32,752 bases of DNA. It comes from Fimbriiglobus sp043785105 (GTDB lineage Bacteria; Planctomycetota; Planctomycetia; Gemmatales; Gemmataceae). Position numbers and translations under genes: made by a program. The notes under the pieces were generated by a model. It saw only the letters and a program-made list of their open reading frames with translations, did no database searches and was not told the DNA's origin. The DNA lies in assembly GCA_043785105.1 (NCBI GenBank), contig JAYVXO010000208.1, positions 1 through 32,752 of the forward strand, written 5' to 3'. This document shows positions 1 to 7,654 of this stretch, piece after piece. Within the stretch, counting starts at the first letter, position 1. Every line of letters begins with the position of its first letter.

Positions 1-90
1 TCAAGCGCGGAGACTTTGGGCTGGCTCATGCCCGCGACTATAGCCACCCTGCGGGACTTCGAGAACCCGACTCACAACACCACTGCGTAA
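1..90 (+). CDS. Possible 3' end of an unidentified gene (partial)
   Basis: Frame 1 is open from the first base to a TAA at 88-90, giving 29 residues that include LGWLMPATIATLRDF. The composition is protein-like, but the stretch is too short to assign to a family and could be open by chance. The following 144 bases up to the next start hold no recognised gene. They are probably a spacer carrying the promoter and ribosome site of the next gene. Confidence 0.3.
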   Translation, partial: SSAETLGWLMPATIATLRDFENPTHNTTA

Positions 91-234
91 CTCCTACCAA
101 TATCAGCAAGTAAGGTACGTTAACGTGGCGCGGCAGTAGTCCGGCGGGCGGGGCATGATCGCTTCTCGTGGTTCATAGTTCAGTCAGCCCCATCGGCTGC
201 TGAACCGCGTCGTTACGCGCAAAAAGGCTGCTTC

Positions 235-909
235 ATGGGGATCCCCACAGAACACACGAAGTTAATCCACCGCACGGGCTTCCCGGTCCCCGTCACCACT
301 GCGCTCGATGGCCAAGAGCGGGGGTTGCTCACGCGATACGGGTATTGGTTGGAGGCGCTTGCCAGTGGTGCAATCGCCCCGATCACTCCCGATCAACAGC
401 AGTTTGTCCGGGTGGCCTGTGGTGATGCCGAGCCGCGATCCGCGTTCGAGGTCGCCTGGGTCAAATTCAGTCAGATCGCCGACGCGGTCTCAACACAAGT
501 CGGCCCGCTCGAATTGGCCAACCGGCTCGCCAAGCTCGGCGCCGCCAGAGCCGCCGCGACCGCCGCACAGGATGAATACAGCGCCCGAAGGGTCGCAATA
601 CTGGAACAGGTTCGGTCGCAACTCGACGCCCTCGACGCAGAGTTCGCCGACCGACTTGCGGCCACCAGCGAAGTGTCGGCACGGCTGGAGGCCGAGGCTC
701 GGGCGGCCGTCCTCGTGTATGGCGGGAGCTTCCGGCACGCCGGCATTCACGCGGTCTATACCAAGTGTCGCGTCACATGGGACAGCAAGGGGTTGGCCCG
801 GTACCTGGAGTCGCACCCCGGTGTTGGCGAGTTCCGTCGGGTCAGTGCGCCGTCGGTCAGCCTGCGGTTTCAACCACCCGAAGCCCTACCACGCCATGAA
901 CCGTCTTGA
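235..909 (+). CDS. DUF413 (MaoP-like) protein with extra C-terminal module
   Basis: This is a 224-residue protein of unknown function. Residues about 26-80 read LLTRYGYWLEALASG, then PITPDQQQFV, then an AWVKF block. That spacing and those residues match the DUF413 family, whose characterised member MaoP of E. coli is involved in Ori-macrodomain organisation. Residues about 85-150 are Ala/Glu/Arg-rich and likely form a long helix or coiled coil. The C-terminus (about 158-213) contains RVTWDSKGLARYL and PSVSLRF. I associate that pattern with small phage-related or nuclease-inhibitor-like proteins, but this is recollection only. The ATG at 235 is preceded by AAAAGG about 8 bases upstream. The product has no signal peptide or membrane segment, so it is probably cytoplasmic. 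The DUF413 assignment is fairly secure, but a role in chromosome organisation here would be a guess. Confidence 0.7.
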   Translation: MGIPTEHTKLIHRTGFPVPVTTALDGQERGLLTRYGYWLEALASGAIAPITPDQQQFVRVACGDAEPRSAFEVAWVKFSQIADAVSTQVGPLELANRLAKLGAARAAATAAQDEYSARRVAILEQVRSQLDALDAEFADRLAATSEVSARLEAEARAAVLVYGGSFRHAGIHAVYTKCRVTWDSKGLARYLESHPGVGEFRRVSAPSVSLRFQPPEALPRHEPS

Positions 910-985
910 GCGGAGTGGCGTTCTCGTAAAACATACCCGTGGTTCGGACCTGTTGTTCGCTCAGCACCCCAGAAAGGTTGTCGTC

Positions 986-1435
986 ATGAGTCAAGTTATC
1001 ACCGTGTTTGTCGCCCTGTTGCTCACATCGTGTTCGGTTCGGTTGGCGGATGTGGATGTCGGGTTGATCGACCAGAAGCCGCCGATGAAGAAGGACTTGG
1101 TGGCTCCCAAGAGCGACGACGGGATTGCCAAGGTTGGCCTGCACGAGACGATCAAAGGGAAAGTGCCCAAGGACGAGAAGCGGAACCTGTACGTCATCGT
1201 CAACACTCTCAGCAACCCGGATAGCGTTAACACTTGGTGGGTTCAGGAAGAAGTCACGCGGCAGGGAGAGTCGTTGTCATCGGTTGCCCAATTCGGCGAA
1301 GAAGCCGCTGGCGTCGGGGAGTATTTCGTTGTTCTCGCCGTCGCCACCGACAAGAAGTGGGCGGTCGGTGAGATGTTGAAGAGTCTTCCGGACGACGCCA
1401 CCTACACCAAAGTCAAGATCGTGAAACGCAAGTGA
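986..1435 (+). CDS. Small predicted lipoprotein, function unknown
   Basis: This is a 149-residue protein starting at ATG 986, with AGAAAGG at 971-977 as ribosome site. A longer reading in the same frame begins inside the previous gene and is rejected, because its upstream part only mirrors that gene. The N-terminus is a short hydrophobic stretch ending in LLTSC, a credible lipobox with Cys16 as the lipidated residue. The mature part is hydrophilic and Lys-rich (KGKVPKDEKRNLYVIV), followed by beta-rich sequence. No domain was recognised. It may be cotranscribed with the DUF413-like gene (76-base gap) and ends before a strong terminator. Confidence 0.65.
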   Translation: MSQVITVFVALLLTSCSVRLADVDVGLIDQKPPMKKDLVAPKSDDGIAKVGLHETIKGKVPKDEKRNLYVIVNTLSNPDSVNTWWVQEEVTRQGESLSSVAQFGEEAAGVGEYFVVLAVATDKKWAVGEMLKSLPDDATYTKVKIVKRK

Positions 1436-1535
1436 CAGGGCACCGGCGAGACGATTCGGCTGGGGTATCAGTCGCTTTTAGTAGCTTGGTACGCAATCGC
1501 ATCAAAGGGATGACTCGGACCAAAGTGACCTTATC

Positions 1536-1580
1536 AAACGCCACCGCCCCTCTGTTTGCACAGAGGGGCGGTGGCGTTTT
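1536..1580 (+). terminator. Strong hairpin terminator
   Basis: A perfect 19-bp inverted repeat (1536-1554 and 1561-1579) surrounds a 6-base loop. The stem core is CGCCACCGCCCCTCTG, with A-rich and T-rich ends, so it can work in both directions. It lies about 100 bases after the small lipoprotein gene and before queG, and abuts the 92-bp inverted-repeat element at 1581. Confidence 0.85.
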
Positions 1581-1672
1581 CAGGTAGTGGCCTAGCAGTG
1601 TGTTGATATTGCCGGATTGTCTCGGCCCGCAGTCCGGAAACAGCGATGAACACACTGTTAGGCCACTACCTG
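1581..1672. repeat. 92-bp element with 27-bp terminal inverted repeats
   Basis: The arms are 1581-1607 and 1646-1672, each beginning or ending in CAGGTAGTGGCCTA or its complement. They match over 27 bases with two mismatches. The 38-base centre contains a second imperfect repeat (CCGGATT / AGTCCGG), so the whole unit could fold into one long hairpin. It looks like a MITE or a solitary transposon-derived palindrome. No transposase gene is nearby and I see no clear target duplication. The element lies 37 bases upstream of the chosen queG start and supplies a spurious in-frame ATG at 1646. Confidence 0.7.
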
Positions 1673-1708
1673 TATTGTGAACCTATCGTGACACACGCAG
1701 CAACACCC

Positions 1709-2752
1709 ATGACCATCCCGATTGAAGGCCGCATTAAGGCGGAAGCGAAGGCACACGGGTTTTCGTTGGTCGGGATTGCGCCGGCGACGACGGCGGATGG
1801 GTTCGGGCGGTTTTGCGATTGGTTGGATCGGGGCTACGCGGGGGAGATGGATTACTTGCAGGAGCATCGGGAGAATCGGCGGCACCCGGCGGCGGTGTTG
1901 GAGGAGGTGCGGAGCGTCGTGATGTTGGGGATGGAGTACGGCGGGGAGAATTCTGGCGGGGTGGCGAAGTATGCGCAGCATCGGGACTACCACCCGTTCT
2001 TGTGGAAGAAGCTGAACGCGATGCGGGACTGGTTGGCGGTCGAAGTGCCGGGGAGTGTGTCGCACGGCGCGACTGACTCGGCACCATTATTGGAGCGTGA
2101 TTTTGCCCGCCGTGCTGGGTTGGGGTGGTTCGGCAAAAACACGATGCTCATCAACAAGCACCGTGGCAGTTTCTTCATTCTCGCGGCGTTTCTTACGTCA
2201 CTGGAGTTGCAACCGGACGCGCCGCACATGACATCCCATTGCGGCACTTGCACCGCCTGTTTGGACGCTTGCCCCACGCAAGCGTTTCCGGAACCGGGCG
2301 TGTTGGATGCGCGAAAGTGCATCAGTTACCTAACGATCGAACTGCGTGGCGCGATCCCGCTTGAACTGCGCGAAGGTGTCGGCGATTGGTTGTTTGGCTG
2401 CGATGTTTGCCAGGACGTGTGCCCGTGGAACCGCGATTCGCCGAACGAGAATCCGGCGTTTCCGACCGACCCCGCGCTGATTTCGCTGAATCCGATCGAA
2501 ATACTTTCGCTGACAAAACGCCAATTCCTGAAGCGGTTTGAGAAGACTTCGATCAACCGAACTCGGCGAAGCGGGTTGTTGCGGAATGCAGCCATCGTGT
2601 TGGGCAACACTGGCGATGAAACCGCGATTCCAGCCTTAAAACAAGCATCCCAGGACACCGACCCCGTCATCGTGGAGGCGGCACGGTGGGCACTCCAGCG
2701 CATCCAAGATCGGCACAATCCGATTGCCACGCACGATCGAACCGATTGCTAG
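1709..2752 (+). CDS. queG: Epoxyqueuosine reductase QueG
   Basis: QueG reduces epoxyqueuosine in tRNA to queuosine in the cytoplasm, using cobalamin and two [4Fe-4S] clusters. The first ferredoxin-like motif is CGTCTACLDACP (Cys178, 181, 184, 188). The second is CDVCQDVCP (Cys231, 234, 238), and the intervening KCISYLTIEL is typical of the family. The N-terminal catalytic part includes VGIAPA and ERDFARRAGLGWFGKN. The C-terminus has a HEAT-like repeat (GDETAIPALKQA). The product is 347 residues from ATG 1709, a normal length. An in-frame ATG at 1646 lies inside an inverted-repeat element and a GTG exists at 1688. I prefer 1709 because the protein family begins close to this point. It is probably transcribed alone. 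Confidence 0.93.
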   Translation: MTIPIEGRIKAEAKAHGFSLVGIAPATTADGFGRFCDWLDRGYAGEMDYLQEHRENRRHPAAVLEEVRSVVMLGMEYGGENSGGVAKYAQHRDYHPFLWKKLNAMRDWLAVEVPGSVSHGATDSAPLLERDFARRAGLGWFGKNTMLINKHRGSFFILAAFLTSLELQPDAPHMTSHCGTCTACLDACPTQAFPEPGVLDARKCISYLTIELRGAIPLELREGVGDWLFGCDVCQDVCPWNRDSPNENPAFPTDPALISLNPIEILSLTKRQFLKRFEKTSINRTRRSGLLRNAAIVLGNTGDETAIPALKQASQDTDPVIVEAARWALQRIQDRHNPIATHDRTDC

Positions 2753-2872
2753 CCATTCCACGTCGGCCCGCAATCTTTGTGAATAACTCAGTATTTTCTC
2801 ATCCCCCGCAGTTTACAATAAAAATGAGAGAGCCTGCCTCCTGCCCCGACTTCGCCACAAGCGCGTTCCACC

Positions 2873-4579
2873 ATGATGCTCCTTGATTCGCTGATCCGTC
2901 GCGGTTTGATTCCGGAAACCGACCGCAACCGGGCCGAAGTGGCAATCGCTTCCGCGCCGCAAAAGCCGCCGCATTTCGTACTGCTGGAAAAGGGCTTCAT
3001 CAAGGAAGAGCCGCTGTTCGACACCCTTTCCGAAGAGTTTGGGCTGTCATTCGTCGATCTCACCCGCGCCACGATTGAAGAAGATGCCCTAACCGGCGTG
3101 CCACAAAAACTCGTGCATCGTCGCAACCTGATGCCGATCAGCCGGAACAACGGCACGCTCACCGTGGCCACCGGCGACCCCTACGACGCCTACGCGATCG
3201 ACGAACTCGCCACGATCACCGGGTTGCACATTCACCCGGTTCTCGGCAGCCCGCGTGAGATTTCCCGGCTGTTGAAACAGCACTTCGGCGTCGGTGGCGA
3301 TACCGTTGCGGCACTGGCTGAGGAACAACAGGGCAAGGACGATCTCGAACTGCTGGAAGACATCGAAGCCGACGATAGCGAGATGGCCAAACAGGCGTCG
3401 GAAGCCTCCGTGGTGCGGTTGGTGAATCAGATTCTGGTCGAAGCGGCCAACGAACGGGCGTCGGACGTTCACATTGAACACGAAGAACACACCCTCAAAA
3501 TCCGCTACCGGATCGACGGGTTGCTGCAAGAACAGAAGCTGCCGCCCGAGATCAACCGCTTTCAGGCCGCGATCGTCAGCCGGTTGAAGATCATGGCCCG
3601 GTTGAACATCGCCGAGAAACGCTTGCCGCAAGACGGTCGCATTAAGATGCGGGTGCAAGGCCGCGAGATCGACGTGCGGGTGTCGATCATCCCGATGGTT
3701 CACGGCGAAGGCATCGTCATGCGGTTGTTGGACAAGGGCCGCATGGTCTTCAACTTGAAGAACATCGGCATGTCGCCGCACATCGACAACAAGTTCCGCC
3801 AACTGATTGACCGACCGCACGGCATCGTGATCGTAACCGGGCCAACCGGCTCCGGGAAATCGACGACGCTGTACTCGGCGCTCAACGAAGTCAAGGACGA
3901 ATCCACGAAGATCATCACCGTCGAAGACCCGGTCGAGTACCAACAGCCCGGCATCTGCCAGATTCAAACCCACGCCAAGATCGGCCTGACGTTTGCCACC
4001 GCGTTGCGGTCCATCTTGCGGCACGACCCGGACATCATCCTAATCGGGGAAATGCGGGACAAGGAAACCTCCGAAGCGGCGATTCAATCGTCCCTCACCG
4101 GGCACATGGTGTTCAGTACCCTGCACACCAATGATGCCCCCAGCGCATTCACCCGACTCATTGACATGGGCGTCGAACCGTTCCTAGTCGCCTCCACGGT
4201 GGAAGGCATCATGGCCCAACGGCTCGTCCGGACCATCTGCCCGGATTGCAAAACGGTGTACGACCCCGACCACGAACTGCTGCCGATCGACTTCCCCAAA
4301 CGCACCGCAACGGGCGAACTCGTGCAACTGCATAAAGGCACCGGGTGCCGGTCCTGTCGGCAATCGGGCTACCGTGGGCGAACGGGCATCCACGAATTGC
4401 TAATCAACAGCGACGTGGTGCGCGAGCTAGTCGTGCAACGGGTGAACGCCAACGTTATCCGGCTCGAAGCCCTGAAATCCGGCATGATCACTCTGCGACA
4501 AGACGGCTGGACCAAAGTGCTAAACGGAGCCACCACCTTCGACGAAGTCGGCCGCGTCACCGCCGGGGACATCAGTTAG
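2873..4579 (+). CDS. gspE: Type II secretion / type IV pilus assembly ATPase GspE
   Basis: This is the cytoplasmic hexameric ATPase that powers pseudopilus assembly. The 568 residues contain an N-terminal MshEN-like domain (about 1-140). They continue with the Walker A motif GPTGSGKST at 323-331, the Walker B region DIILIGEMRD from about 387, and the His-box phrase STLHTNDAPSAFTRL. A zinc-binding tetracysteine pair follows (Cys456/459 and Cys492/495, the latter in CRSCRQSGYRGRTG). All catalytic motifs look intact. The gene starts with two consecutive ATGs at 2873. A TACAAT sequence at 2814-2819 could serve as a -10 box, without an obvious -35. It is the first gene of the secretion locus. The tetracysteine motif fits GspE or PilB equally, and the neighbouring secretin and GspK favour GspE. 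Confidence 0.95.
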   Translation: MMLLDSLIRRGLIPETDRNRAEVAIASAPQKPPHFVLLEKGFIKEEPLFDTLSEEFGLSFVDLTRATIEEDALTGVPQKLVHRRNLMPISRNNGTLTVATGDPYDAYAIDELATITGLHIHPVLGSPREISRLLKQHFGVGGDTVAALAEEQQGKDDLELLEDIEADDSEMAKQASEASVVRLVNQILVEAANERASDVHIEHEEHTLKIRYRIDGLLQEQKLPPEINRFQAAIVSRLKIMARLNIAEKRLPQDGRIKMRVQGREIDVRVSIIPMVHGEGIVMRLLDKGRMVFNLKNIGMSPHIDNKFRQLIDRPHGIVIVTGPTGSGKSTTLYSALNEVKDESTKIITVEDPVEYQQPGICQIQTHAKIGLTFATALRSILRHDPDIILIGEMRDKETSEAAIQSSLTGHMVFSTLHTNDAPSAFTRLIDMGVEPFLVASTVEGIMAQRLVRTICPDCKTVYDPDHELLPIDFPKRTATGELVQLHKGTGCRSCRQSGYRGRTGIHELLINSDVVRELVVQRVNANVIRLEALKSGMITLRQDGWTKVLNGATTFDEVGRVTAGDIS

Positions 4580-4673
4580 TGGTGAGTGGTTAGTAAGCAA
4601 CAACCACTATCCACGAACTCCTGACTCCTAACTCTTTGCCTCCTAACCACTATCCACTGTCCACTAACCACTA
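4577..4673. repeat. Stop-adjacent degenerate short-repeat pair in gspE-gspF gap
   Basis: The gap between gspE and gspF is almost entirely simple sequence. AGTGGTTAGT at 4585-4594 is exactly complementary to ACTAACCACT at 4663-4672. Around these lie degenerate six- to eight-base units such as CCACTAT, CCACTGT and CCACTAA. The left part begins at the gspE stop codon. RNA from the gap could fold into an imperfect stem. Similar arrangements occur after gspK and after the last gene of the window. Confidence 0.6.
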
Positions 4674-4680
4674 CGCACAC

Positions 4681-5898
4681 ATGCCTGACTTCTCCTACAC
4701 CGCACTTGCCAAATCTGGACTCAAGAACACCGGGACGCTGACGGCGGCCACGGAGCGGGAAGTGGCGGCGATGCTGGACGCCAAGGGGCTGTTCCCGATC
4801 CAGATTTCGGCGGCCCGCGATGCGGGTTCGTCGCGCTTCAGCAGTCGCGGAGTGGGTGGTAAGCATCTCGTCACGTTCTTCGGCCAACTCGCGGATTTGC
4901 TCCATGCGGGTGTGCCGTTGATGCGGTCGCTGGAGTTGCTCGAACGCCAAAGCCCGAACGTTCGCTTACAAGGTGTGTTGCGCGAGGTACGGTTGAAGGT
5001 GGCGGACGGCACCGGGTTGGCTCAGGCAATGGCATTGCACCCGCGAGTGTTCAACGAACTCGCCGTCAGTATGGTCCGGGCGGGACAAGAAGGCGGGTTT
5101 CTGGAGGACGTGCTCAAACGCATCGCCGTGTTCGTTGAACGGGAGCAGGATCTCAAAGCCAAAGTGATCGGTTCGTTGGCCTACCCCGCGTTCTTGGGGG
5201 TGGCGGGGTTCTTGGTCGTGAACATCCTGGTGATCTTCTTCGTGCCGCAATTTGAAGAAATCTTCACCAAGATGAAGGCCGCAGGGAGTCTGCCGCTCAT
5301 CACGCAATGGCTTCTCGCGGTCAGCCATTTTATGCAGTCGTGGATGGGTGCTCTGGCCGCAATCGGCATCGTCACCGCGATCCTTTTTTTTGTCCGCTGG
5401 ACGCGCGGGTCAGGCCGGATGTGGGCGGACCGAATGCGGATTCGTCTGCCGCTGTTCGGCAGTGTCTTTTTGAGCCTGTCACTGGCCCGATTCACCCGGA
5501 TTCTCGGCACCATGATGCACAACGGCATCCCGATTCTGCGCGCACTGGCCATTGCGAAGGATTCCACGGGTAACAAGGTTTTGTCCGCCGCGATCGAAGA
5601 ATCCGCTATCAACATCACCGCCGGTCAAAAGCTCGCCGACCCGTTACGCCGGTGTAAATACTTCCCCACCGATGTCGTCGAGATGATCGCAATCGCCGAG
5701 GAATCGAACACCCTGGAAAAGGTGTTGATTGATATTTCCGACGGTCTCGAAAAGCGTACTTCCCGAAACCTCGACCTGATGGTAAAACTACTCGAACCGC
5801 TGATGCTGCTCGTCATGGCTGCTGCTGTCCTGATCGTTGTTCTTGCCTTACTACTGCCGATCTTCAATTTGGGAAGCACCATTGGAAGTGGTGGCTAA
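4681..5898 (+). CDS. gspF: Type II secretion inner-membrane platform protein GspF
   Basis: This polytopic protein sits at the base of the pseudopilus and contacts the ATPase GspE. It has 405 residues and two T2SF repeats. The first contains GVPLMRSLELLERQSPNVRL and the second GIPILRALAIAKDSTGNKVL. Three hydrophobic segments lie near residues 165-190, 217-240 and 376-399, as expected for GspF/PilC. The start ATG 4681 gives MPDFSYTALAKSG, the standard family beginning. An in-frame ATG at 4636 would translate the preceding short-repeat region and is rejected. No good Shine-Dalgarno sequence is seen, so translation may depend on readthrough from gspE or on leaderless-type initiation. Confidence 0.94.
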   Translation: MPDFSYTALAKSGLKNTGTLTAATEREVAAMLDAKGLFPIQISAARDAGSSRFSSRGVGGKHLVTFFGQLADLLHAGVPLMRSLELLERQSPNVRLQGVLREVRLKVADGTGLAQAMALHPRVFNELAVSMVRAGQEGGFLEDVLKRIAVFVEREQDLKAKVIGSLAYPAFLGVAGFLVVNILVIFFVPQFEEIFTKMKAAGSLPLITQWLLAVSHFMQSWMGALAAIGIVTAILFFVRWTRGSGRMWADRMRIRLPLFGSVFLSLSLARFTRILGTMMHNGIPILRALAIAKDSTGNKVLSAAIEESAINITAGQKLADPLRRCKYFPTDVVEMIAIAEESNTLEKVLIDISDGLEKRTSRNLDLMVKLLEPLMLLVMAAAVLIVVLALLLPIFNLGSTIGSGG

Positions 5899-6629
5899 TG
5901 CCCGTTGCGATGATCCGAACCACGCATCCGCGTAATGATTCAATCTGCGTGAGGGGGGTTGCCGAGTGCTGCGACTCCTCCGGAGTCGAAGAAAATGGGC
6001 GAGCAGTTTCCTGGGGTGCGCGAAGCGCGACCCCAGGCTAATGGCTGCAATCACCCGGCGGGTAAGTGGGTCGCGGTCGGTCAGAGCAAGTGCGCGAAGC
6101 GCGACCCCAGGCTAATGGCTGCAATCCCTTCGGGATAAAAGCTGCCCGAGGCATCCTGAAGGGATGCCAGCGATTAGCCTGGGGTTGAGCGCAGCGACAC
6201 CCCAGGTGACTTCCGCACCGCACCAAAATTGGCTGCAATCCCTTCGGGATAAAAGCTGCCCGAGGCATCCTGAAGGGATGTCAGCGATTAACCTGGGGTT
6301 GAGCGCAGCGACACCCCAGGTATCCGATTCCCGCCCGGATCAACGCATCCTGAAGGGATGCCAGCGATTAGCCTGGGGTTGAGCGCAGCGACACCCTAGG
6401 TAACTTCCGCACCGCACCAAAACCAGGATCACCCGATAAACCCAACAACCCCAATTGCCGACCATCCCAACCACTCGTGGCTCGCCACGTCGGAACTCCC
6501 GCCAGGACCACGACTTAATGAACCTCACAGTTTTGTCATATTCGCGCCGTTGTTCTCTCATAACTTATTAATCCACCCTGCGACTATACTTACGTAGAAG
6601 ACTTTAGTCTGTTTCAAGGAGTTCTTGCC
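5899..6629. other. 731-bp gap between gspF and gspG
   Basis: No gene is supported here. Bases 5899-6009 are unremarkable apart from a small CGACTCCTCCGGAGTCG hairpin (5972-5988). Bases 6010-6422 hold a tandem hairpin-repeat array, described separately. Bases 6423-6629 are AT-richer and probably contain the promoter of the gspG-onward operon. TATACT at 6585-6590 is a plausible -10 box about 40 bases before gspG, although no convincing -35 is visible. The open frames in this gap are readings of the repeat units and are not considered genes. Confidence 0.7.
6010..6422. repeat. Tandem array of hairpin repeats (family A)
   Basis: Three copies of a 56-base unit lie at 6151-6206, 6265-6320 and 6345-6400. 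Each joins a small hairpin (CATCC-TGAAG-GGATG) to a larger one with arms CCTGGGGT and ACCCCAGG, which enclose a GAGCGCAGCG-like core. Inverted relatives with a GCGCGAAGCGCG core occur at 6010-6037 (complete) and about 6089-6108 (left arm lost). The first two units belong to a longer duplication: 6117-6206 and 6231-6320 are 90-base direct repeats differing at only two positions, with a 114-base period. A tail reading ACTTCCGCACCGCACCAAAA follows units one and three. The structure resembles REP/BIME-type extragenic palindromes, and no CRISPR-like unique spacers are present. Confidence 0.85.
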
Positions 6630-7046
6630 ATGCTTGCGAAAGTTGCAAACCGCCGGTTGTCGTCCCGTCAGCGTAGGGGGTTCACCCTCCTCGAAGTTCT
6701 CGTCGTCACAGCAATCCTGGTCATCCTGGCCGGTCTCGCCACATTTGCGACGGTCAGCTACTTGGAAAAAGCCCACGTCAGTGAAGCCAAACTGAAGATG
6801 TCGAAGATCGAATCGGCCATCAATGCCTATCAGGTCAGTAACGACGGCAATTGGCCGACTTCGCTGAACGATTTAATCACCCCCCCAGACGGCCGTCCGC
6901 TTTTGGTCGGTGGTCAAGCCGCGATTACCGATCCGTGGGGTAAGCCGTTTCAGTTCTCAATCGGACAGGATAATTTTGGCGCCACGCGCGCGCTCGTGAC
7001 CACCACTGACGAGAAGGGTATGACGATTCAATGGCCCGAGAAGTAA
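6630..7046 (+). CDS. gspG: Major pseudopilin GspG
   Basis: This is the main subunit of the T2SS pseudopilus, made as a prepilin and cleaved and methylated by a prepilin peptidase. The 138 residues show a basic leader and the cleavage motif RRG|FTLLEVLVV, with Gly17 before the cut and the conserved Glu22 at mature position +5. A hydrophobic helix and a small C-terminal domain with the GspG hallmark DPWGKPFQF follow. ATG 6630 has an AAGGAG ribosome site at 6616-6621. The C-terminus is somewhat short compared with proteobacterial GspG. It opens a close-packed run of five pseudopilin genes. Confidence 0.92.
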   Translation: MLAKVANRRLSSRQRRGFTLLEVLVVTAILVILAGLATFATVSYLEKAHVSEAKLKMSKIESAINAYQVSNDGNWPTSLNDLITPPDGRPLLVGGQAAITDPWGKPFQFSIGQDNFGATRALVTTTDEKGMTIQWPEK

Positions 7047-7096
7047 CTCGGTGTTGCTGGCTCTGTTCGTTCAGTTCCCGTTCGGAGGTCTCGCCC

Positions 7097-7654
7097 ATGA
7101 CGACTCGGAAACGCCCCACCCTTCGTGCGGGCTACACGTTGATGGAAGTGCTGGTCGTCCTGGCGATCTTGATTGTTCTCGGCGCCGTTCTGGCTCCGAC
7201 GTTCAACAGCTTTAGCCGTGACACCAAGGTGAAAGCGGCCACCGACACGATCATGGCGCGAATCGCCGATGCGCGGGCGTCCGCCATCGAACGGGGTCTC
7301 CCGTATCGCCTGGCACTGTCCGAAGACGGCCTGCACATCCGCATCGCTCCGGACGACCAAGCTTATGCCAATCACACGGTGACATCGGATGAGGAGGATA
7401 ATCCTCTCGTCGCGGAAGCGGACTTCCCGAAGGATGTCACAGTTCAGCATCTGATGGATGAAGAGTCCCAAGCGGTGACAGACCAAGCCGGTTGGGTCCG
7501 GGTTGCGACCTTCCTGCCCGATGGCACCTGTCGGGAAGATTTAGCAGTAATCCAAGTTCGGGAGCCAGGCGTTTACCCGATTCTGATTCGCATCCGGGGC
7601 CTCACGGGTGCGGCAACCACCAGCCACGGCACCATGCAAGGAACCAATCGGTGA
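7097..7654 (+). CDS. gspH: Minor pseudopilin, GspH-like
   Basis: The 185 residues begin with a short basic leader and the prepilin signal RAG|YTLMEVLVVLAILIVLGAV, with Gly12 and Glu17 in the required places. A GspH-type soluble domain follows (TDTIMARIADARASAIERG is typical of the early helix-to-strand region). ATG 7097 is chosen because CGGAGGT at 7083-7089 is a good ribosome site. The longer in-frame reading from 7031 overlaps gspG and lacks this. It would be a minor subunit near the pseudopilus tip. The H assignment rests on order and domain style, so another minor pseudopilin role is possible. Confidence 0.85.
   Translation: MTTRKRPTLRAGYTLMEVLVVLAILIVLGAVLAPTFNSFSRDTKVKAATDTIMARIADARASAIERGLPYRLALSEDGLHIRIAPDDQAYANHTVTSDEEDNPLVAEADFPKDVTVQHLMDEESQAVTDQAGWVRVATFLPDGTCREDLAVIQVREPGVYPILIRIRGLTGAATTSHGTMQGTNR

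Noticed and set aside
308..985. Upstream extension of the small lipoprotein frame into the DUF413-like gene
   Set aside because: It overlaps the DUF413-like coding region in another frame and has Ser/Pro/Arg-rich shadow composition. The ATG at 986 has its own ribosome site and starts a lipoprotein signal.
1581..1672. Insertion sequence
   Set aside because: It is only 92 bp long with no transposase and no visible target duplication, so it is listed as an inverted-repeat element.
3089..4024. Long minus-strand open frame opposite gspE
   Set aside because: It is antisense to highly conserved ATPase motifs, with Asp/His/Val-rich shadow composition and no recognisable domain.
4636..4680. Earlier start for gspF
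   Set aside because: It would translate the degenerate short-repeat gap. The family N-terminus begins at 4681.
6038..6382. Open frames reading through the gspF-gspG gap on both strands
   Set aside because: They are translations of the hairpin-repeat units (for example repeated AISLGLSAATPQV). They have no ribosome site and exist only because the repeats lack stops.
6010..6422. CRISPR array
   Set aside because: The repeats are not evenly spaced around unique spacers, they occur in both orientations, the spacing DNA is itself repeated, and no cas gene is nearby.
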